Of a stretch of 49,384 bases of DNA, positions 44,054 to 49,384 are shown piece by piece. Under the pieces are notes generated by a model. The model saw only the letters and a list, made by a program, of their open reading frames with translations. It was not told the origin of the DNA and searched no databases. Position 1 is the first letter of the stretch; the number at the start of each line of letters is the position of its first letter. Both the position numbers and the translations under genes were made by a program. This stretch comes from Barnesiella sp. (GTDB lineage: Bacteria > Bacteroidota > Bacteroidia > Bacteroidales > Muribaculaceae): positions 10,542 through 59,925 of the forward strand of contig JAAVEW010000010.1 in assembly GCA_014801075.1 (NCBI GenBank), read 5' to 3'.

Positions 44054-44150
44054 CCTAACAACCCTGCTAACCATAGATAGCTTCGCCTTCAAAGTGCGGC
44101 CTCCTAACAATCCTACTAACCTTAGATAGCTTCGCCTAAAATGTGCGGCC
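44054..44150 (+). repeat. two 48-bp direct units preceding repeat A
   Basis: CCTAACAA-type units at 44054-44101 and 44103-44150 share CTAACC-TAGATAGCTTCGCCT and end in GTGCGGCC, the start of repeat A. The second continues into a full A (44143-44167); the first stops after GTGCGGCC. A third relative is at 38363. Confidence 0.85.
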
Positions 44151-44184
44151 GAGGACGGCCCCACCACGACGTCCTCGGCCGCAC
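44143..44184. repeat. repeat A copy 6 with inverted partial A
   Basis: A full A unit (44143-44167, plus) is followed after 3 nt by GTCCTCGGCCGCAC (44171-44184), the inverse of its first half. The two can pair. Confidence 0.9.
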
Positions 44185-44187
44185 TTA

Positions 44188-44310
44188 ACCATTCAAAGTA
44201 ACTTTCTGCTTATCCCAAAGCGTTTCGCCACCGTGATGTGGCCTAACTGAGGCATCCTGCGGATGTCCCTACCGGGTGCAACATCGTCCCGCTACTGTTC
44301 GGCGGCCATT
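44188..44310 (-). other. possible gene-fragment or conserved repeat downstream of tRNA-Leu
   Basis: In one minus-strand frame a stop is followed by 32 open codons that end MPQLGHITVAKRFGISRKLL and a stop (the TGA is near 44199). No start, promoter or complete domain is visible. It may be a relic of a longer gene or part of a repeat. The rest of 43930-44369 is covered by the A-family repeats and terminators. Confidence 0.3.
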
Positions 44311-44333
44311 TTCTGCCGGGCCGATAGAAATAG

Positions 44334-44365
44334 AAAAGAGGACTCTCGTGGTGAGAATCCTCTTT
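44334..44365 (-). terminator. terminator of tRNA-Leu
   Basis: On the minus strand AAAGAGGATTCTC pairs with GAGAGTCCTCTTTT, then TCTATTTC. It begins 5 nt past the tRNA. Confidence 0.85.
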
Positions 44366-44369
44366 GCGG

Positions 44370-44451
44370 TACCCGGACCCGGGCTCGAACCGGGATGGGT
44401 TGCCCCACTGGTGTTTGAGACCAGCGCGTCTACCGATTCCGCCATCCGGGC
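44370..44451 (-). tRNA. tRNA-Leu (anticodon CAA)
   Basis: The 82-nt class II tRNA has acceptor GCCCGGA/TCCGGGT and anticodon arm CTGGT-CTCAAAC-ACCAG (anticodon CAA). It also has a long variable arm GGG-GCAA-CCC and T arm CCCGG-TTCGAGC-CCGGG. CCA is not encoded. Confidence 0.96.
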
Positions 44452-44461
44452 GTTTGCGGTG

Positions 44462-44492
44462 CAAATTTAAGCTAAAATTTTGGATTTCACAA
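44462..44492 (-). promoter_or_regulatory. promoter of tRNA-Leu
   Basis: On the minus strand TTG (44490-44492), a 20-nt spacer and TAAATTTG (44462-44469) lie 10 nt upstream of the mature tRNA end. Confidence 0.6.
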
Positions 44493-44622
44493 CTGTTTTT
44501 GCGATTTCGTTGCGGTTTTTTATTTTTTTGAGGGGTAAATCGGGTGGGGAAGTGGGAGGCGGGAAGCGCTTTTCGGGGATTTTGCAATTATTTTTTTGTG
44601 ATTTATGGTGTAAAAAATTTGG

Positions 44623-44745
44623 TTGTGAGGAAATTAAGTTGTACCTTTGTGTGCTTAAATTTTTCCGCACCGGGTTATCAGGTAAGCGAGTGCCGCAGAA
44701 TGGGCGTTCCACCCGACGGAGTAACTTATAAAACAACAAGTTAAA
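44623..44745 (+). promoter_or_regulatory. rplU promoter and structured leader
   Basis: TTG (44623-44625), a 16-nt spacer and TACCTTTG (44642-44649) form the promoter. The leader of about 90 nt before rplU is GC-rich in its centre (CACCGGGTT...CCACCCGACGG) and can fold. This fits an autoregulatory ribosomal-protein leader, though I cannot assign it to a known class. Confidence 0.5.
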
Positions 44746-45066
44746 ATGTTTGTAATTGTAGAAATTCAAGGACAACAGTTCAAAGCTGAAAAAGACAAGT
44801 TCTTGTATGTTCACTACCTCGGCGAAAACGTAAAAGAGGGCGACAAAGTGGAATTTGACCGCGTGCTCCTCGCTGATGCCGACGGTGACGTTAAGGTCGG
44901 TGCGCCTACCGTTGAAGGTGCAAAAGTAGTATGCGAGGTAGCTGTTCCCCTCGTAAAAGGTGACAAAGTGATCGTTTTCAAGAAAAAACGCCGCAAAGGT
45001 TACCGTGTGAAAAACGGCCATCGCCAGTATTTCACTAAAGTAGTGATTAAAGACGTTATTGCATAA
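44746..45066 (+). CDS. rplU: 50S ribosomal protein L21
   Basis: L21 binds 23S rRNA in the large subunit. The 106-aa protein starts [13 protein letters not shown] and ends with the basic [18 protein letters not shown] segment typical of L21. It is normal length and forms the conserved rplU-rpmA pair, with 19 bp to the next gene. Confidence 0.97.
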   Translation: MFVIVEIQGQQFKAEKDKFLYVHYLGENVKEGDKVEFDRVLLADADGDVKVGAPTVEGAKVVCEVAVPLVKGDKVIVFKKKRRKGYRVKNGHRQYFTKVVIKDVIA

Positions 45067-45085
45067 CCCCTAAAATCTTAAAGAA

Positions 45086-45349
45086 ATGGCACATAAAAAA
45101 GGTGTAGGTAGTTCGAAGAACGGTCGTGAATCAGAAAGCAAACGACTCGGTGTTAAGATTTTCGGCGGTCAGAATTGCAAAGCAGGCAATATCATCAAGC
45201 GTCAGCGTGGTACAGTTCATCACCCCGGCCAGAACGTGGGTATGGGCAAAGACCACACAATCTACGCTTTGATCGACGGTGTAGTTGTTTTCTCTGAAGG
45301 AAAGAACGGTCGCCGCTTCATCAATGTCGCTCCGCACGCCGAAGCATAA
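45086..45349 (+). CDS. rpmA: 50S ribosomal protein L27
   Basis: L27 reaches the peptidyl-transferase centre with its N-terminal tail. The 87-aa protein begins [16 protein letters not shown], with no Firmicutes-type cleavable extension. It has the family segment [19 protein letters not shown]. It is the second gene of the rplU-rpmA operon, closed by a terminator. Confidence 0.97.
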   Translation: MAHKKGVGSSKNGRESESKRLGVKIFGGQNCKAGNIIKRQRGTVHHPGQNVGMGKDHTIYALIDGVVVFSEGKNGRRFINVAPHAEA

Positions 45350-45376
45350 ACGTAGTTTTTTAACACCATAAGAAAT

Positions 45377-45414
45377 CAGCCTCGTGTCCCAAAGGACATG
45401 AGGCTGTTTTTTTT
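45377..45414 (+). terminator. terminator of rplU-rpmA
   Basis: CAGCCTCGTGTCC pairs with GGACATGAGGCTG around CAAA and is followed by eight T. Confidence 0.95.
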
Positions 45415-45461
45415 GACGCGTTCCCCAATATTTTTTAAAGGGTCTAAGGCTCGCACGTCAT

Positions 45462-45552
45462 GTGGCGGGGGTCTCCTGACCCGCGCTCTCACAGCAGAGG
45501 TCCGTAAGCAACGACTTGATTGTGAGAGCGCGGGTCAGGAGACCCCCGCCAC
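45462..45552. repeat. perfect 31-bp head-to-head pair of B repeats
   Basis: Arms 45462-45492 and 45522-45552 are exact inverse copies: the 27-bp B unit plus TCAC/GTGA. The spacer is 29 bp. It lies between the rpmA terminator and the convergent lipoprotein gene. Confidence 0.97.
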
Positions 45553-45629
45553 GCTGCGTTATGGTCAATGTCGATTTTGTAGAGTCAGTGGCAATTCCGG
45601 TGGCTTCGGGAATCGTGAGGCACGGGGCC

Positions 45630-46013
45630 TTACTTCTCGCCGCGGAAACCGCCTTGCTGGGGCGTGCCGGGGTTGCTGCCGGGGCCGAAGCCTTGCTGGG
45701 GTGGTGCTGACGGGCGGCCGGGAGTGTTGCCGGGGGCTCCGGGGTTGAATGCGGGACCGTTGCCCGGGCGTGTGGGTATGGGGCGCGGCGGCACGGGCGG
45801 CTGAGGACGATAGGAGGGGATTATGCTGCCCGGTCCGTAGCCTATGATGGGCGGTGATGACGGAACATTCCAGTCGCTCCAGTAGTAGGGCGCGTCGGGG
45901 GCGTACAAGCCTGTGCCTCCGCCCACGGTGGCGGTGGTTGACCATCCCAAGCAGCTTGTGAGCGACAGAGTGGCGATGGCGATGAGTGCTGCGTAGCCTG
46001 TAATCTTTTTCAT
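45630..46013 (-). CDS. small Pro/Gly-rich lipoprotein
   Basis: The unrecognised 127-aa lipoprotein has lipobox LTSC (C20). The mature protein is short, with a Tyr/Trp patch (YAPDAPYYWSDW) and a long low-complexity tail of P, G, Q and N. The ATG at 46013 is chosen over an in-frame start at 46079 because AGGAGG lies just upstream and the signal peptide begins here. The tail suggests a wall- or envelope-spanning linker; no function is assigned. Confidence 0.7.
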   Translation of the reverse strand: MKKITGYAALIAIATLSLTSCLGWSTTATVGGGTGLYAPDAPYYWSDWNVPSSPPIIGYGPGSIIPSYRPQPPVPPRPIPTRPGNGPAFNPGAPGNTPGRPSAPPQQGFGPGSNPGTPQQGGFRGEK

Positions 46014-46037
46014 AATAGCCTCCTTTCGGTTTTGCGG

Positions 46038-46073
46038 GTCAGTTGGGCCGGCGAGTGTCACCGCGCAACTGAC
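46038..46073 (-). promoter_or_regulatory. leader hairpin of the Pro/Gly-rich lipoprotein gene
   Basis: GTCAGTTG (46038-46045) and CAACTGAC (46066-46073) pair perfectly, with a CGG/CCG inner stem. It sits 25 nt upstream of the minus-strand start, ahead of an AGGAGG ribosome site, and could modulate translation or be a terminator for cdd. Confidence 0.5.
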
Positions 46074-46160
46074 GTCCATTTATAATATAGACAAACCGGG
46101 AGGGGGAAAGGTTAGTCGGCTGAGTGCAAATTAAAGTTAAATATCACCTGCTATTGCCGA

Positions 46161-46634
46161 TTAAAAGCTTGAAAACGAGAGGGGGAGGAGCGAGCTGACT
46201 GAGGGGAGAATGTATATGGCGTCGCGGCCCGCGAGGAGCACCTCCACGTCATGTCCCGCGAGCTTTTCGTATTCGAGCAACGCCTGACGGCATGCGCCGC
46301 AGGGAGGAATCGGCTGCTCCACCTCCTCGCCATCAGTGCCGCGGGCGGCGATGGCTATTTTTTCAAACCGGGCGTCGGGGTGGTTGGCGCCGGCGTAGTA
46401 GCAGGCGGTGCGTTCGGCGCATGTGCCCGAGGGGAAGGCGGCGTTCTCCTGGTTGGCGCCGGTGACTATGCTGCCGTCGGAGAGCAGTATAGCCGCGCCC
46501 ACGTTGAAGTGGCTGTAGGGGGCATAGCTGCGGGCGGTGGCGCTGCGTGCGTCGTCGACAAGCTTCTGCTGCACGGGGGTCAGTTCGTCGTATCGGGCCG
46601 ATATTACGGGGACAACTATATCAATATTTTTCAT
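46161..46634 (-). CDS. cdd: cytidine deaminase
   Basis: Cdd hydrolyses cytidine and deoxycytidine to uridine forms in pyrimidine salvage. The 157-aa protein has NQENAAF (about 61-67) for ribose binding, zinc/catalytic C72-A-E74, and PCGAC with C112 and C115. It is the tetrameric short type. The lipoprotein gene follows on the same strand about 150 bp downstream. Confidence 0.95.
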   Translation of the reverse strand: MKNIDIVVPVISARYDELTPVQQKLVDDARSATARSYAPYSHFNVGAAILLSDGSIVTGANQENAAFPSGTCAERTACYYAGANHPDARFEKIAIAARGTDGEEVEQPIPPCGACRQALLEYEKLAGHDVEVLLAGRDAIYILPSVSSLLPLSFSSF

Positions 46635-46649
46635 AACGCTTGAGCTTTT

Positions 46650-46845
46650 AGAGTGTGTTTACTTTTAAATGATTTTAGCACAAAGAGAGATTTTGGGATG
46701 ATTTTTCAAAATTGAAGAAGGAGCAATGCGGGCATTGCGACTGATGAAAGTTTAAAAAAGCACCCAAAAGATTCTTTGTGATGAAATCAAAAATTATAAA
46801 ACACACTCTTTATTTATTAATTTGGTTTAAAAGAAAACACACTCT
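46650..46845. mobile_element. MITE-like palindromic element upstream of cdd
   Basis: The left end AGAGTGTGTTTACTTTTAAA (46650-46669) matches the inverse of 46826-46845 at 19 of 20 bases. A second right-end-like AAACACACTCT is at 46799-46809. Interior arms also pair (CACAAAGA near 46680 with TCTTTGTG near 46773), around a perfect centre GCAATGC-GG-GCATTGC (46723-46738). No ORF. The 381-bp gap also carries the TPR-gene promoter. Confidence 0.6.
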
Positions 46846-46921
46846 TAGTGAACGGAGTGAAGAGGTGTGCTACAAATAAAACAAATTTTAATCCAAAAAA
46901 CAAAATTTTGAGGCGTTAAAT

Positions 46922-46952
46922 TTTGCGCATTTCTGATATTTGCTTAATTTTG
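46922..46952 (+). promoter_or_regulatory. promoter of the TPR protein gene
   Basis: TTTG (46922-46925), a 19-nt spacer and TAATTTTG (46945-46952) match the Bacteroidetes consensus exactly. Start codon 64 nt beyond the box. Confidence 0.75.
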
Positions 46953-47015
46953 CAGTTCAGAACAAAATACGCTTAAAGCGAAAACAGTAACAATACCAAC
47001 AATATAACATTCGTA

Positions 47016-47696
47016 ATGTCAAAGAAAATAGAAAACGAGGAAACTCTCGCAGAACTCGAAAACGCCAACGAGTCCCTTGAAGCCAAAGTGAAGAAAAACC
47101 TTAAAGCGCTCTCAATCATCGGTATCGTGATTGCGCTGATTGTAGTAGGCGTTATAGTTTACATCTTCCTCGTAAGACAGCCCGCTATCAAGAAGCAGGA
47201 CAACGCAATAGCTCAGGCCGACCGCGAAATGCTCATGACCGGCAACGACTCCCTCGCCAACCAGAAGTATCAGAAAGTAGCTGAAGGCGGATATGCTGCG
47301 GGCAACCGCGCCAAACTCATGTCGGCTATCGGTCTTTACAAGGAAGGCAAATACAACGAAGCTATCGCAATGCTCAAAGGCTACGACGTGAAGGACGACA
47401 TCGTAGGCCCGGCAGCCCTCTCGCTCCTCGGCGACTGCTACGTCAACACCGACAAACTCAACGACGCTATCGATACTTTCAAAAAGGCTGTGAAAGAGAG
47501 CGATGAGAATCCCTACTACACTCCCATATTCCTCGTGAAGCTCGCCCACATCTACCACGAGCAGAAAAACTACACCGAGGAAGCCAAGATGTATCAGGAA
47601 ATCGTTGACAAATATCCCCAGTTCCTCCAGACTTCGGGCATCAACGTAGAGAAAGAACTCGAACGCGCCAACACACTTGCCGGCAACGCCAAGTAA
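47016..47696 (+). CDS. membrane-anchored tetratricopeptide repeat protein
   Basis: The 226-aa protein has a short acidic cytoplasmic N-terminus that looks coiled-coil (about 5-28) and one membrane helix (about 31-53). A periplasm-facing domain of about three TPR-like helix pairs follows (about 95-215, for example ALSLLGDCYVNTDKLNDAI). The layout is like YfgM-type TPR anchors that work with secretion or chaperone partners; that likeness is inference. It is monocistronic, with its own promoter and terminator. Confidence 0.75.
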   Translation: MSKKIENEETLAELENANESLEAKVKKNLKALSIIGIVIALIVVGVIVYIFLVRQPAIKKQDNAIAQADREMLMTGNDSLANQKYQKVAEGGYAAGNRAKLMSAIGLYKEGKYNEAIAMLKGYDVKDDIVGPAALSLLGDCYVNTDKLNDAIDTFKKAVKESDENPYYTPIFLVKLAHIYHEQKNYTEEAKMYQEIVDKYPQFLQTSGINVEKELERANTLAGNAK

Positions 47697-47754
47697 TTGA
47701 CTGACCGTCAACCCCTCGGAGAGCGGCCGTGACCGCCCCGAAGCTCACATAACA

Positions 47755-47801
47755 AAGGCTGCATAGATTGCCACCCGGCATCGGTTGCAGCCTTATTTTT
47801 T
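47755..47801 (+). terminator. terminator between TPR and MATE genes
   Basis: AAGGCTGCA (47755-47763) pairs with TGCAGCCTT (47786-47794), followed by ATTTTTTAA. Confidence 0.85.
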
Positions 47802-47821
47802 AATTCACTTTATCGCATCTT

Positions 47822-49168
47822 ATGGACAAGAGATTGCAGGAATTGGCTACAATGCCCGTGGGCAGACTGCTGCTGCGTTACAGTATCCCCGCCGTAGTGG
47901 GCATCGTGGTGATGCAGCTCTACAATATTGTCGACCGCATATTCATAGGTCAGGTCGTAGGCACTGATGCTATCGCCGGACTCGCCATCACCTTCCCGCT
48001 TACCAACATCACCACCGCGCTCGGCGTGCTTATAGGCGCCGGAGCGTCCGCCCGCGTTTCCATAATGCTGGGTAACAAGGATGAAGCCTCGGCGCTGAAG
48101 GTTGCGGGCAATTCGCTTGTGCTGACGCTCAGTATCGGGGCCGTCTATGTGGCGCTGTTCTACCTGTTTCTCGACGATTTGCTCGTGCTTTTCGGTGCTA
48201 CGGCGGCCAATATATCCTACGCCCGCGACATGATGCTCTATGTGCTTCCCGGCCTCTTCCTGACCAACATAGCGTTCTCGTTCAACAATATCATGCGCTC
48301 CTCCGGTTTTCCGGCGCGAGCCATGGTGACAATGTTTATCGGTGCGGGAGTCAACGTCATCCTCGACCCAATCTTCATCTATCTCCTTGACTGGGGCATA
48401 AAGGGCGCTGCGATAGCCACCGACATCGCCATGGCCGTGTCGGCATTGTTTGTCATGAGCCACTTTGTCAAAGGCCGCGGTGTAATCCGTTTCAAGCGAG
48501 GCATCTATAAGCTCGACCGCCGTATAGTGTGGGGTATAATAGGCATCGGTGCGGCCCCTTGCATCGTCAACCTTGCGAGCTGCCTGATAAACATACTGAT
48601 TAACCACACCGTCAACCGCTACGGCGGTTCCGACGCCATCGCCTCCGTAGGAGTGTTCGTGACGCTCACGGCATTCGTCGTAGCGTTCATTATAGGCATC
48701 TGTCAGGGCATGCAGCCTATCGTGGGATACAACTATGGCGCGAAGCAATTCAAGCGTCTCAGGCGCGCATTTGGCCTCACGGCGGGCATTGCCACTGCGG
48801 TGAGTCTGCTTGGCTGGCTTGGCGGTCAACTGCTCTCGGTGCCGCTCACCAAAGTATTCATTACCGACGACGAACTGATAACCGCTACGGCGCGCACGCT
48901 CTCAATCGCCACATCCATGTTCTGGACCGTCGGCATACAGATTGTAGCCACCACCTTCTTCCAGTCGATAGGACGCGTTGAGAAGTCGATTTTCCTCAGT
49001 CTTACGCGTCAGGTGCTGTTCCTTATCCCCGCGTTGCTGCTGCTCCCCGGTATGTACGGGCTGAAAGGCGTGTGGCTTAGTTTCCCCACCTCCGACATCG
49101 CAGCGTTCGTGGTGACAATCGCGATGATACTATGGCAGTTCCGCTCCATGCGCAGCGAGCGGGCGTAG
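47822..49168 (+). CDS. MATE-family multidrug/metabolite efflux transporter
   Basis: The 448-aa inner-membrane protein has about twelve membrane helices in two related halves. It opens with the MATE segment PVGRLLLRYSIPAVVG and LYNIVDRIFIGQ, and FFQSIGR and PIVGYNYGAK follow in the second half. The family exports organic cations, drugs or metabolites with Na+ or H+ antiport. Substrate cannot be predicted. No regulator or partner is adjacent. Confidence 0.92.
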   Translation: MDKRLQELATMPVGRLLLRYSIPAVVGIVVMQLYNIVDRIFIGQVVGTDAIAGLAITFPLTNITTALGVLIGAGASARVSIMLGNKDEASALKVAGNSLVLTLSIGAVYVALFYLFLDDLLVLFGATAANISYARDMMLYVLPGLFLTNIAFSFNNIMRSSGFPARAMVTMFIGAGVNVILDPIFIYLLDWGIKGAAIATDIAMAVSALFVMSHFVKGRGVIRFKRGIYKLDRRIVWGIIGIGAAPCIVNLASCLINILINHTVNRYGGSDAIASVGVFVTLTAFVVAFIIGICQGMQPIVGYNYGAKQFKRLRRAFGLTAGIATAVSLLGWLGGQLLSVPLTKVFITDDELITATARTLSIATSMFWTVGIQIVATTFFQSIGRVEKSIFLSLTRQVLFLIPALLLLPGMYGLKGVWLSFPTSDIAAFVVTIAMILWQFRSMRSERA

Positions 49169-49183
49169 GGTTGGGTATAGTGC

Positions 49184-49248
49184 AAAAAAAAATTACTCGT
49201 CGTCTCGACGAATAATCTTCTTACCTTAAATCTAATACCATGAAAAAC
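49184..49248 (-). ncRNA. candidate independently transcribed small RNA
   Basis: On the minus strand a TACCTTTG box (49254-49261) is followed by about 65 nt containing CATGGTATTAGATTTAAGGT. It ends in an 11-bp stem (ATTATTCGTCG / CGACGAGTAAT, loop AGA, 49193-49215) and a run of nine T. Promoter, body and intrinsic terminator are all present without an ORF beyond three codons. It lies downstream of, and antiparallel to, the MATE gene. Confidence 0.55.
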
Positions 49249-49253
49249 TGATG

Positions 49254-49261
49254 CAAAGGTA
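49254..49261 (-). promoter_or_regulatory. promoter -7 box of the candidate small RNA
   Basis: TACCTTTG on the minus strand is identical to the -7 boxes of tRNA-Gln and rplU in this window. A GTTG lies 16 nt upstream. Confidence 0.5.
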
Positions 49262-49357
49262 TAGTTTTTATGTTATACAACATAATTTCCGAGCAATAAA
49301 ATGCATTGTGTTAACATAAATTAACGTAATCCATCGTTGTGGAGGGCAGTAAGTTTT

Positions 49358-49384
49358 GTGGCGGGGGTCTCCTGACCCGCGCTC
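49358..49384 (+). repeat. repeat B copy at window edge
   Basis: It is a full 27-bp B unit ending exactly at the window end. By analogy with 41.1 and 45.5 kb, an inverted partner may lie just beyond. Confidence 0.9.

Noticed and set aside
43797-44129. Plus-strand ORF across tRNA-Gln
   Set aside because: It spans a tRNA, its terminator and A repeats, so it is not a protein gene.
38287-44184. CRISPR array from the spaced repeats
   Set aside because: Repeats are few, in both orientations, unevenly spaced over kilobases, and no cas genes are present.
44205-44320. TPP-like riboswitch suggested by CTGAGGCATCC and nearby pairing
   Set aside because: The conserved TPP core is missing and no thiamine gene follows.
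45462-45552. Inverted B pair as a phase-variable invertible promoter
   Set aside because: The spacer is only 29 bp without a promoter box, lies between convergent genes, and no invertase is nearby.
47810-48829. 339-codon minus-strand ORF opposite the MATE gene
   Set aside because: Antisense shadow with a low-complexity His/Asp-rich translation and no recognisable features.

Overview
The window looks like chromosome from a Bacteroidales gut commensal, most likely family Muribaculaceae (inference). The signs are SusC/SusD pairs, acidic-tailed lipoproteins, an N-succinylornithine carbamoyltransferase, T9SS-like C-terminal sorting domains, and several upstream regions with the Bacteroidetes promoter form TTTG-N19/20-TAnnTTTG. 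No plasmid, phage, rRNA or CRISPR features are visible. Gene boundaries are read from ORFs, motifs and spacing; no database search was possible.

Layout. 1-4.1 kb: rlmN, two DUF1573 secreted paralogues separated by a perfect 20-bp tandem duplication, and meaB. 4.1-8.3 kb: a tight arginine/proline operon (argF', proC, proB, proA). 8.3-10.4 kb: a 105-nt palindrome, then a secreted modular protein with a sorting-type C-terminus. 10.4-12.9 kb: a 177-bp nested palindromic element, then rsmA-mgtE. 12.9-15.2 kb: two paralogous tiny membrane proteins, a membrane-anchored hypothetical, and an M28 glutaminyl-cyclase-like lipoprotein. 15.2-19.1 kb: sufE, mutS, slyD. 19.3-21.7 kb (minus strand): a GH95 glycosidase.

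22.2-38.2 kb is one long co-directional operon: FAS1 lipoprotein, SusC, SusD, FAS1 lipoprotein, FAS1 lipoprotein, SusC, SusD, closed by a strong hairpin. It has two outer-membrane TonB-dependent import pairs and three fasciclin-domain surface lipoproteins, no enzyme inside the operon and no regulator nearby; the GH95 enzyme is divergent. This is the best candidate for an uncharacterised system: a SusCD-type importer whose accessory surface binders are FAS1 adhesion domains. It is followed by a secreted FG-GAP repeat protein with a sorting-type C-terminus.

41.2-49.4 kb: housekeeping genes (rnpA-yidD-tatD, tRNA-Gln, tRNA-Leu, rplU-rpmA, cdd, a TPR membrane protein, a MATE transporter) plus two lipoproteins. 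A candidate small RNA with its own promoter and terminator lies on the minus strand at the end.

Intergenic DNA is rich in structure. Two short GC-rich hairpin repeat families (called A and B here) recur at 10.6, 38.3, 41.0, 44.0-44.2, 45.5 and 49.4 kb, singly, as A-B composites, or as perfect head-to-head B pairs. They behave like REP/BIME elements. A further MITE-like palindrome lies at 46.65-46.85 kb.
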